A model generated the notes under the pieces. That model was not told the origin of the DNA and made no database searches. It saw only the letters and a list, made by a program, of their open reading frames with translations. 64,000 nt of DNA from Limnoperna fortunei (Eukaryota > Mollusca > Bivalvia > Mytilida > Modiolidae), in contig OX104122.1 of assembly GCA_944474755.1 (NCBI GenBank), positions 20,361,714-20,425,713 of the forward strand, read 5' to 3'. Of this stretch, positions 12,719 to 23,995 are shown piece after piece (the first letter of the stretch is position 1; each line of letters begins with the position of its first letter). Made by a program: the position numbers and the translations under genes.

Positions 12719-14633
12719 GGATTATATTTAAAGATGGTTGAGTATACTGAAAGTTCTAATAACTTAAGGCAATTCTGAGTTTTCTATTCTAAATAGCCTG
12801 ATGATTTTATTTTCACTGTTTAGTTTATCAGAATGTATATGATGCTAGATAACATGATGTTTCTGTCTACATCATATTTTGGACAATAATCTAAAAAGAG
12901 AAACTTTGATCTTCCACAGCAGTTCTGTTTGCATTTTAAGTACATAGTAAACTCTGCCTGGGAGTCCCCTGGTATCTTCTTATTTCTATTTGTAATCTAT
13001 GTGAGGAGAGGCATGTAACCTTGTAAAACTTCTTTTTTTTCTTTAATTGTTATTTAAAAATAGTTTTCCAAGCCAAAGTTGGTGTTAAACAGGTTTAGAT
13101 TTTAAGTTTTCTATCTGAGAATTTATCAATTTGCTAATGAAAAAAAGAAAGAAGCGTGAGTTTTTAGTCTTTTAAATTTATAAAGATAATTACAAGATTT
13201 GTACTTCTCATAATTGGACATTAAGCACTTAATAATTTTAATACATCATGGTCCACACCATGATTTTTTATTTTCTTGTTCAAATATTTTTGTACATCAA
13301 TGAAGAATAACATATCATTAAAAATTACTAAATTTCTAAAACTTTTAAAAAATATTGACTGTTTTTTTTGCACATTAATGATCATCTAACTACTGGAAGG
13401 TTTGTATAGATTATCATCAGATTTAAAACACAAAGAAAATTAAATTAAATGTTTAATGGATTATAATTGGACCTAATACGGTAGTGCACGTCAGTTATAC
13501 ATTGTATTAATGAGCTGTAAAGCCACCAATTGAATACTAAGTACTACTTAAAAATAAAAATCAGTTCAAATCCCGTTATGTTACCATCTTTGTCAATACC
13601 TGTTTTTCTTTCAGAGGGAAAGTTAAATCTTTGTGAAAATGAATTTAAAAATGATGGTATATATTTCAATTGATGGCGAAATTAATTTCCTTTAAATGAG
13701 ATGTCTTCTGCTTTGCATACCAGCTAGACTGATGATATAAGAGGTTTGTATTTTTGTTGCTATTCATTAATGCATTTGAGTTAAAGGTATTCACTTTTAC
13801 CAGAGAGCTTTATATTGATTTTAAAACATTTGATTTGTTTAGGTAACGTTAACAAAGTTGAAATGAATTACTGTAATTTATTATATATTTCTAGATTAAA
13901 TGCACCCAGTAGAAGTATTGAAATGTGACTTTCCATAACAAAAATGTCAATTTCAATATAATCTATTCAGATATATCAAGACCTAAAGAAAATACCAAAG
14001 CATGCTTTTATTTTCTCTTTTTGTCACGATTTATACCTGATAAAACTTCAATTTATTTTTCTTTAATTGAAATGCATTGAATGGTGTCCATATCTGAAAT
14101 AGAAATGTATTATAATTTTGAAATTAACATCGGATCCATTTTTCATTGATGAAATTTTCTGTTGATCCATTTGTAACTTACGGGAATTTTAACAAAAAAT
14201 TAGAGCTTTGCATCAGATGTGCAAGTAAGGTAATTTAGTTTTTGAGTGGATGGTTAAATGGTAAATCGGTCAATTTCCAATGTTAAGGTTGTAACATAAT
14301 TGTTAAGAGCAATCTTTTAGTATTGTTGGTAATCTATAGTTTTTTTAATTGATTTAAAATCTTATTCGTTCTTACTAGTAATGGACCACCCTTAAAATTA
14401 ACTAACTTATTTTTATACCTACAAATATATAAAGTATACCATATATTGCACACAGGACAAAAGTTCAATAATGAAATTCTTTAATTTATATTGCAATTCA
14501 AAAAGAAGTAAATCTTGAAGAAAAATACACTTTATTAATCACTATATACAGGATTCTTTCTGAAAAAATCTCATTTTTAGACTTGTTGAAAATGTATGTT
14601 TGCTATTGTACAACCTAAAACTTGTATAAAGGA
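12718..14633. other. AT-rich intergenic sequence, no gene recognised
   Basis: Nothing coding or repetitive was recognised in this stretch. Confidence 0.5.
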
Positions 14634-14778
14634 CCGCATTCCCTTGTATCAAGTGAATTCATCTCAGGACCCCCATTCCCTTGTATCAAGTGAATTCATC
14701 TCAGGACCCCATTCCCTTGTATCAAGTGAATTCATCTCAGGACCCCCATTCCCTTTTATCAAGTGAATTCATCTAAGA
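14634..14778. repeat. Four-copy ~37-bp tandem repeat
   Basis: Units of CATTCCCTTGTATCAAGTGA plus ATTCATCTCAGGACCC, nearly identical to one another; the last copy is diverged. Confidence 0.95.
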
Positions 14779-15339
14779 TTCAAAATGGATGCCAGTAAAA
14801 CGTTATCACTTTTGTATTTGTATCAAGCCATACAGTTTTCAGAGGTGTATTTTTTGTGTGAAGCCAACATGTAATTTGAAATATTGTGTTTTAATCCATT
14901 TTTCAACAGAAATTAAAACACTGATAAATCTGTGCTACATGGTAGTTAAAAAATAGTGGTTTATCAATTTTCTTGTATTGAACATGATCAAACTATAAAC
15001 CTTTATACAGTTCTTCTGTATCATGGTGCTAAACTCCACAACATTTTCTTGCAGTTTCTTGTGAAAGGTCAATTGTTTTTTTTACTGGGAATTCAGGATT
15101 CTTCCACAAATAAAATTTTAATTCCATGATAATTCAGTTAAACCCAAAACAAACATGTATTAAGTTCTTCTATATTGAATTGCTCAACTCCAACCATAAC
15201 TGACCAGGATTGTCAGTTGACCCTACCAATGGTAAGGGTTTTTACTGGGTATTCCATCTGGCCTATTCCTCCAATGCCAAGAAATTGCTGAAAAATTGCT
15301 GAAATAGTTGTGTAAACTCCCTTTTACAAAAAATGAGCA
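14779..15339. other. Spacer between tandem arrays
   Basis: No feature recognised. Confidence 0.5.
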
Positions 15340-15534
15340 GGGCATCCACAAAACTGCCTAGCACATCCCCAGGTGCCCAGCACAACCCCAGGTAGTGGAA
15401 AAATAAGGAGATGCCCAGCACATTTCCAGGTAGTGGATAAATAAGGAGATGCCCACTGGTTGTCAGCTTATAATGCAGTGAGTGATGTGCTATGTTATGT
15501 TCCTGTGCTTGCGAAAGACCATATTGTACATATT
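15340..15534. repeat. Left part of the dispersed repeat that hosts the 43-bp array
   Basis: Matches 6,820-6,960 in order and content (AGCACATCCCC, GGAGATGCCCACTGGTTG, AGTGATGTG, CGAAAGACCA). It carries its own short duplication of the AGCACA..CCAGGTAGTGGA segment. Confidence 0.7.
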
Positions 15535-17127
15535 GATAGGAGTAGCTGCTACCAATGGCTATGTTATAGATCCATATGATAGGAGTAGCTGCTACCAATG
15601 GCTATGTTATAGATCCATATGATAGGAGTAGCTGCTACCAATGGCTATGTTATAGATCCATATGATAGGAGTAGCTGCTATCAATGGCTATGTTATAGAT
15701 CCATATGATAGGAGTAACTGCTACCAATGGCTATGTTATAGATCCATATGATAGGAGTAGCTGCTACCAATGGCTATGTTATAGATCCATATGATAGGAG
15801 TAGCTGCTACCAATGGCTATGTTATAGATCCATATGATAGGAGTAGCTGCTATCAATGGCTATGTTATAGATCCATATGATAGGAGTAACTGCTACCAAT
15901 GGCTATGTTATAGATCCATATGATAGGAGTAGCTGCTACCAATGGCTATGTTATAGATCCATATGATAGGAGTAGCTGCTACCAATGGCTATGTTATAGA
16001 TCCATATGATAGGAGTAGCTGCTACCAATGGCTATGTTATAGATCCATATGATAGGAGTAGCTGCTATCAATGGATATGTTATAGATCCATATGATAGGA
16101 GTAACTGCTACCAATGGCTATGTTATAGATCCATATGATAGGAGTAGCTGCTACCAATGGCTATGTTATAGATCCATATGATAGGAGTAGCTGCTATCAA
16201 TGGATATGTTATAGATCCATATGATAGGAGTAACTGCTACCAATGGCTATGTTATAGATCCATATGATAGGAGTAGCTGCTACCAATGGCTATGTTATAG
16301 ATCCATATGATAGGAGTAGCTGCTACCAATGGCTATGTTATAGATCCATATGATAGGAGTAGCTGCTACCAATGGCTATGTTATAGATCCATATGATAGG
16401 AGTAGCTGCTACCAATGGCTATGTTATAGATCCATATGATAGGAGTAACTGCTACCAATGGCTATGTTATAGATCAATATGATAGGAGTAGCTGCTACCA
16501 ATGGCTATGTTATAGATCCATATGATAGGAGTAGCTGCTACCAATGGCTATGTTATAGATCCATATGATAGGAGTAGCTGCTACCAATGGCTATGTTATA
16601 GATCCATATGATAGGAGTAGCTGCTACCAATGGCTATGTTATAGATCCATATGATAGGAGTAGATGCTACCAATGGCTACGTTATAGATCCATATGATAT
16701 GAGTAGCTGCTACCAATGGCTATGTTATAGATCCATATGATAGGAGTAGCTGCTACCAATGGATATGTTATAGATCCATATGATAGGAGTAGCTGCTACC
16801 AATGGCTATGTTATAGATCCATATGATAGGAGTAGCTGCTACCAATGGCTATGTTATAGATCCATATGATAGGAGTAGCTGCTACCAATGGCTATGTTAT
16901 AGATCCATATGATAGGAGTAGCTGCTACCAATGGCTATGTTATAGATCCATATGATAGGAGTAGCTGCTACCAATGGCTATGTTATAGATCCATATGATA
17001 GGAGTAGCTGCTACCAATGGCTATGTTATAGATCCATATGATAGGAGTAGCTGCTACCAATGGCTATGTTATAGATCCATATGATAGGAGTAGCTGCTAC
17101 CAATGGCTATGTTATAGATCCATATCC
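15535..17127. repeat. 43-bp minisatellite, about 37 copies
   Basis: The unit is GATAGGAGTAGCTGCTACCA followed by ATGGCTATGTTATAGATCCATAT, strictly 43 bp. Most copies are identical. A variant pair (TATCAATGG followed by AGTAACTGC in the next unit) recurs at intervals of 3-5 units, showing block amplification. The core GTAGCTGCTAC also occurs once in the dispersed repeat at about 6,995, so the array appears to have expanded from a segment inside that repeat. Confidence 0.97.
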
Positions 17128-17210
17128 AAAATTTCAACATTTTCTGCCCTTTGGTCCATTGTTGTTTGTCCTGAATATAGGTAAAATACTGCTTACTGGA
17201 CATTAAGTTA
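17128..17210. repeat. Right part of the dispersed repeat flanking the 43-bp array
   Basis: TCCTGAATATAGGTAAAATACTGCT..GGACATTAAG matches 7,126-7,170. It is therefore the continuation of the element whose left part is 15,340-15,534. Confidence 0.7.
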
Positions 17211-17504
17211 TTACAGTAAATCTACTCATGATGATGATTTCAGTACCTGCTTTTAGGAGTATTTTGTCATAAAATGTTTATATACAAGTAATATGTACAA
17301 GTTTTCTGAATACAGCTGTAATGACTGATGTTAGTAACTGGAAACAAAATATATCAGTTTTACAGGTCCCAGGTATAACTGGGGGTAACAGAATCCAGGG
17401 AGATTTATATCATGCAGGAAAAAATTAGTGACTTAATGTTCTATTTTAATAAATTTTTGTGTTTGTCAGATTGATCATAAAATGTACTGCATTTACAGGT
17501 GACA

Positions 17505-17940
17505 CACCTCCTCAGGATAAGGTATGGCCCAGTGTAGTTTCTGGAGCACTGAGAGACACAAGGACAAATCCAACCTGAGAACCAGAAAAAGCAAGGTAAG
17601 AGTTATCTTCTCTTAAGAGACACAAGAACAAATCTAACCTTAGAACCAGAAAAAGCAAGGTAAGAGTTATCTTCCCCGAGAGACAAAAGGACAAAATCCT
17701 TAGAATTAGAAAAAAATAAGGTAAAAGTTATCTACCCCAAGAGACATTAGGACAAATCCAACATTAACTAGAAAAAGCAAGGTAAAAGTTATCTTCCCTG
17801 TGAGACACAAGGACAAATCCAACCTTTGAACTAGAAAAAAGGCAAGGTAAGAGTTATCTTCTCTTAAGAGACGCAAGGACAAATCCAACTTTAACTAGAA
17901 AAAACAAGGTAAGAGTTATCTTTCCTGATAGACCTGGAGT
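17505..17940. repeat. ~62-bp tandem repeat, about 7 copies, each with a splice-donor-like motif
   Basis: Degenerate units of GAGACACAAGGACAAATCCA, ACCTGAGAACCAGAAAAAGC and AAGGTAAGAGTTATCTTC. Each copy carries CAAG|GTAAGAG, a near-perfect consensus 5' splice site. Just upstream, TGCATTTACAG at 17,490-17,500 resembles a 3' splice site. The array could be an exon-intron junction that was tandemly duplicated, but no coding frame of recognisable function runs through it. Confidence 0.85.
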
Positions 17941-19354
17941 TAGTCATTGACTTTTAATTACTGGTGTGTAAAAAATGTGGTTTTGATTTTTGCCAATATG
18001 TACTCGACTATACAGAGCAGGTGGTGTTTGGTAATCGGTAAAAAATCACAACAGATTATTTGCTTTACATGTTTGAACACCCAGCTTTCGATCAGTTTAT
18101 AAAAAGCTAATAGCCTAAAAAACTTAAAAACAAAATTGTTCATGAGCAATTTGGAAATTTAGCAGTAGGAATTCGGAATTCAGAGATATAAAGTAATAAA
18201 TCTCAAATAATTTAAGTGTGAGAGTTCAATATTCCAACAAAGTTTAATTTTCCTGCTACACTATTTAAGCTAAATGGATTATAGAACTGTTATCAATTGT
18301 CAGAATTATACCAGAAATATCAACTGTTAATTATAATTTTACATTGGCCCAACAATATGACAAAAATTGCCAATGTAATAACACGTCCAAGGCCCCCCCC
18401 CCCTCCCCCCCATCCCCCCCAAAAAAATGCTGAAAATGGGGTACATATGTACACATCAAGACAAACTGAACATTACGTTTCTAACTTTTGATTGTAACCC
18501 TTGCCACTTTTGCCAACACATGCTCAGTATTGATGACCGGAATTAAGTTTAAAAAAAAAAAGAACACATATTACAATACATTTCTACATATTGAAATGAA
18601 ACCACATATGAAATACATTGTCCTGAAACTGACATCTAAATCCTTTATATGAAAATACCAATTCCCTTTTGACCACTTTAACCAAGTGACTTGAACAAAG
18701 CAATATGGGACAATATATTCCTATAAATAATGTGACCTAAGAATGTTAAACAATAAACTACTTACCACGCTTCAGTGATTACGTTATTGATGTATTAATT
18801 GATAGTTTAATTTTGATGTGATAGGATTATTTAAACATGCCAAAACATTTAGATTACACCTAAGATTAGCTGATAAACTTGTCTTTGTGTCAAATATTTA
18901 AAGGTATGCTTAATTTCTGTGTATTGGATGTATTTTTATGTACTTCAGCATTTTTTGTGGTAAAACTGAAAAGGATTAGAAAAGTAATGTTGGGTAATAT
19001 TATCAACAGTTATTACATGGAATGACAAAGTGTTTGTGCACTGGTGTTTAGTAGAACTTATTATTCCCATACAGGATACATTTTGCTGATTCTGAAGGTA
19101 ATATATTTTTTATGATAAAAAAGCAGGTGAACAGTTTATTTTTAGATAATAGAAAAGTATTGACATAGTTTTTGTATTTTAGCAGATTTCAGGGATTTTA
19201 ATGTAAAAATTTTAACAGCTACAAGAACAATAAATTGCATTATTCTTAACTGTTTGCTTAATGATATTTGAAATTAGGCAGAATTTTGTGATTTGTCGGA
19301 TAAATCTAAAAAAAAAAAGAGAGGGTATGATTATTCGTTCTGATTTGTAATAAA
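17941..19354. other. AT-rich intergenic sequence
   Basis: Holds a C-rich run at 18,391-18,420 (poly-C blocks). No gene or named repeat was recognised. Confidence 0.5.
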
Positions 19355-19483
19355 TAAGGATTACCAGTTTCCTATGGGAAGTCTGTGGTTTTCTCTTGGT
19401 TCTCCATCTTTCTCCCCCAATAAAACTGGATCCTATGATATATATAGCTGAAAGTTCTGTTAAAGACCATTCAAACAAAACAA
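19355..19483 (+). mobile_element. 3' fragment of a tRNA-derived SINE
   Basis: Contains only the body and tail shared with the complete copies: ACCAGTTTCCTATGGGAAG, CCCCCAATAAAACTGGATCC, ATAGCTGAAAGTTC and TAAAGACCATTCAAACAAAA. The tRNA-like head is absent, so this is a 5'-truncated copy. Confidence 0.75.
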
Positions 19484-21939
19484 TATATAACTGTGGTCAC
19501 CCTGGGCTAATAATATTATTGTTGCTACCCTAGTTTTGGACCCCCTTCCCACCCTTTATCTTAAAATTTGCTCCAATTTACATTTTTTTTTGCACCAAAG
19601 TATGGGTTCATGAACCCTTTTATAGGGACTCAAATACTGTAGGCCTTAACTCTTTACTTTTGGACATATATGTAACAGTTTAAAATCAAACTGTTTAAAC
19701 TGTATTATTTAATATGCTAACAGCACCAAAAGAGGACATAACAGTATTTTTGTCAACACAGGCTGTGCTCCATTTGATGGGAGGGAAAAAGAAACTCGGC
19801 ATTGAATTGAAAATGTCATTTATTACTTAAATGATGAAAACACAAATTAAAAATAATAAAACATGTATACATACAAATAGATATAAATCTTAACTCTATA
19901 TTACTGTAATAAAGAACCCATCCCATCAAAGATGTGGATATCATTTATATTCTATAAATAAACATATATATTATGCATGCAAAATTTATTGATGATAATT
20001 TTTTAATAATATCACAGCCATGTCTATTGCCAAAATATATGTCTATATGATATAATCATATCACATATGAATATGATAATACAATATATATTGCCAAGTT
20101 TTTCTTGTCAGCTTGACACGATCTGTATATATTGTTTTGAAGTAGTTTAATTACACAAATTCACACTGTGTAAGTATATTTAAAAATGCAAAACAGTACA
20201 TTTGAAAAAAAACAAATATTTGAATTAAACTTCAATATTTGTTTAATATCAAAAGATCTTAATATTGTTTTAAGGAATTTTAAATACTATTTTAAAACGG
20301 GTTTTGAAATTATGCTGTCGTTTCCATGATAAAAATGCATGTTGTTGGTTCAACGTAAAAATTCTTGCTTGTATACAGCTTTCTCAATAAGCAATTTGTT
20401 CTTTGTAGAAAATAAAAGTAAATGTACATAAAATTTATCTATTGGGTATCGTATTTAATTACGATAAATTTGATACGGTATGCAATATACATAAAGAAAT
20501 TGTAAACTAAAAAGGTATGCAAAATTCACCTTATTGATAAAATAGCACCTTGTTCGATTTACAAAGAATTTTTGAAGTTTTATTGTTCAAATTATTATGG
20601 TCCAAATAAAAGGTATGAGTACCTTTAAAAACCCATTGTTTTCTCTCTTTACAATTACCTATGAGGGGCTATTGAAGGGGTTTTAGATTTAAATGCATAT
20701 TGATTCGTTGCTTTAAAAATTAATACATTTATATGTAGAAGTATATTTGAAGTATTAAATGTAAAAATTGAACTATTTTACTTCATATTCTCTTAATATT
20801 AAAGTTTTCTAGTATTGCTTTTGATTTTTCACTTTTTCATGCAGTCAGATACAAGCATTTTTATGTATTGACATGAAATATATTATTTTTTGTCACTGCC
20901 ACTGTCAGCCATTTTAAAGCTATATCATAGTGTTCAGGTAATACACTTCAGGTCAGGTGGACTCCATCCCTCCACAAGGTCACCGTCACTCAGGGGCAAA
21001 ACTTCTATTTTGCTCAAATTCTTTCTGGCATAATCATTTGCAGAAACATAAAAACATTAAATATTTAATTATTTACAAAAAAAATGTCAGAGTATTATAT
21101 GGACACTGTGGGCTGTAAATTCCAGCCAAACAGAGTTTAGGGACTGCTATTGTGACAAATTGGAATAAAATTTCAAAATAGTATTTAATTATTACAGAAA
21201 ATTTTAGAATCAAATCTTCAATAAAGTTGTACCAAATTATGCAAAAACATGGTCAAATGCTAAAAGAAATATATGACTTAACAAACCAGTGGTATAAAAA
21301 TTACTTAAAGTCTGCACAAGAAACCAACTGTATTAAGACAGCGTGTTAACTGTTAAGGATCATTATTGGTAGGTCCCTCTGTAGTGAAAGCTATATTTAC
21401 CTCCCTTGTATAAAAAAGAACATATCTTATAAGAGTGCTCTCCCTTGATTTGTGTGTAACAATTAAACCTAAAAATTTTATCAATAAATAAAAGACAGGA
21501 CAAGTAATAACCAAAAATCAATGGAAAACAAATAACAGAAAAGACAAATATTGTGCACATGAATCACTGGGTTGGAACTGAGTCTCCTAAGACATTGACT
21601 GTATTTATAATTGTTTTCTATATCCATAAAAAATTTCCCCTCTAAAGTACCTCACTACTTAACAAAAGAGATATGTATTGATTCACGTTCTGCACATTAA
21701 ACACTTATGGAATATATTTAAACTTATTACTATACAAATTACATTTAATACGATTCTATAATGGAAAGTGAACTTAAACATTTAGTTGTACCTGACCTGA
21801 CTTCAAAGCAGGTTTCAATAAGTGTGAAACTAATTTGAACTGTATGAGGCTTTAGAATACCTGCTGTTAGCTTTTATTTCATAGCAGTATGCTTTCTAAC
21901 TACAAGGTAAGCAATATTTTAATATTTTATAGGATTCAT
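19484..21939. other. AT-rich intergenic sequence, no gene recognised
   Basis: No convincing exons, RNA genes or repeats were seen. Confidence 0.5.
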
Positions 21940-22048
21940 ATTGCATGAATATTTGGGAATATTATCCTGGCTATATATGTATATTGTACCAGCCTGCGGG
22001 TGCAATATATATTATATGAGGGAAAATATAATCCAATATTCATGCAGT
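21940..22048. repeat. Imperfect inverted repeat with ~50-bp arms
   Basis: The left arm (21,940-21,990) contains ATTGCATGAATATTTGG and TATATTGTACC. The right arm (22,000-22,048) contains GGTGCAATATATATT and AATATTCATGCAGT. They pair around a loop of about 9 nt (AGCCTGCGG). It could be a small foldback element or a structured RNA. Confidence 0.75.
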
Positions 22049-23734
22049 ATTTCTTTTATTGTATAGCAAAGCATTGATTTGGGTAAAAAGTGCAATTTTG
22101 GTATGATGACATCATGAATTTTGAAATATATTTGCACTAGTGCAACATGGGAATTTATTGCATGCGATCTGTATGTTACTTTCCATAGGAAATATTATAT
22201 TGCTATACAATACATTTTTTACTGTACATATTAATTACTATTTATACGATTATCATTTTCTTAGAGGTCCTGAAAAATTTAATGTGTCCCATCGCTTCCA
22301 TGTGGTAAGCTGTTTACCTACTGGAAAGGCACCAATCAAAATATGTAAATGTCTTTAACTTACCTGATCAATGACAATCGTATTTATTTTTCAGTAAATG
22401 ACCTCTGTTATTAACAGAAAGACTTGTATCAAAGTGTATGTTTGTCCCATGATTTTTTTATTTTTATATCTAAAGCAACCCACCGCTCCCCCAGTGACAA
22501 CACAAACAGAGGTGGATTGATACTGTAATGCTGGGTCTGCTCACAATTTAAGCATTCTAGTAAATTTATTTATAGCTGGGCAACGATAAAACTAAATCCT
22601 CTACAGTTGTACAAGTTTTGTCCCTTAATAACCTAAATGTTGGGGGTGGGGGGGGGGATGGGGGAGGGGTGGGGGGAAAGGTTTTATATTTTAATTATAG
22701 TGATCTTATTTATTTTTTATTTGACCTAAATTGCATTCATTGTATTTAAATAATACAAAAAATTTGAGTGAACTGAAAAATGTACTACTTACACTGCACA
22801 ATTTTGTAGATTTGAGCTAAAGCTGAGTTACTTGTTCAAATGTTTTTTCTTTCATTATTTTCATTATTTTTATTTGTCATTGCATGGGTATTAAAAGTAT
22901 TCTTAAACATTAATACATGTATATTGTATGGCAGACAAAACTTACAAGTAATTCTTATAGAAAATGCTTTGTAGCTGAATATAATGTTTTATTCATTTAC
23001 TCATAGCAGACGACATTCATATCTTTTAAGTTAAAAAGTGAAAAAAAAAATCAATGAATGTGTTTTGAACCTGTGATTAAAAATTTGTTTATTCATGAAC
23101 AATAAATTAATAATTAAATTTTTTAAACAATTTTATGCTAGAATTACAACCAATCTTCCACGAGAAAAGTTATCCATATTTAAACTATTATTGAATCCAT
23201 TGAGTCAATATCTTCTATTTTTCAATGTCAACATTATTTAAATGAAATCCATACTTTCTTATGCTTGTATTGCATGCAACTTTTCACATCATTTTTACCA
23301 CAAACAGTACATTATTAAAATATAAAAACCCAATATTGATCAAAATATAGCGACATCCAGTGATTTCACTGTCTATTTTCCGTCATTGCAGACCAAAATG
23401 TGAAAATAGTGATACATCATAGTGTAGTCTGCTTCAGGCGACTGAGGTAGTTCATCTGCTGGAAGTTTTTTTGAGAACCCTGGCACAAAATGTTTAATTT
23501 GAATTGCTGCCTTTCATTGGTTATGAACAACATAACATATGCCTGGGATAAAACTATCATGACTAAATAATTTGATGTGCAATGCAGATTTAAAGCTAAA
23601 ATCTGTTAAATGTTAAACTCTTTTATAGGAAAAATTTATACTTAAAGAAATATTGGGTATCACAAACTGGTTTCAGCAACCTTTTCTATAAGCCATAAAC
23701 ATCCCAGTAAAGAATCAAAGAAAATGGCAGAAAA
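22049..23734. other. AT-rich intergenic sequence with a G-rich patch
   Basis: A G-rich stretch at 22,639-22,678 has several runs of four or more G on the plus strand and could form a G-quadruplex. Nothing else was recognised. Confidence 0.5.
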
Positions 23735-23995
23735 TGGTCAGAGTGGTTAAGGTAGATAGTTACTTTTGATCATATGCCTGTTGACACTGAGGTTGCGGGT
23801 TCGAGTCTCACTGCATGCAGTGTGCAGTGTGTGCTCAACTCTAACCTTTATAGACAAGGATTGCCAGTTTTCCTACCGAAGGTCAGATGTTTTCCCCAGT
23901 ACTCTGTCTTCCCACAATCAAACTGGATATATGCCATGATATATCTGAAGTATTGCAGAAAGTGGCATTAAACACCATTCAAACAAACAAAATCC
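23735..23995 (+). mobile_element. tRNA-derived SINE, plus strand
   Basis: The complete order is present on the plus strand: GAGTGGTTAAGGTAG box A region, GCGGGTTCGAGTCTCACTGC box B region, CAAGGATTGCCAGTTTTCCT, ACCGAAGGTCAGATG, TATATCTGAAGTATTGCAGA and the tail TTAAACACCATTCAAACAAA. The TGCAG..TGTGTGC segment after box B carries a small local duplication. Confidence 0.88.

Noticed and set aside
15263..15598. 111-codon minus-strand frame
   Set aside because: Runs from a dispersed repeat into the 43-bp array; no domain.
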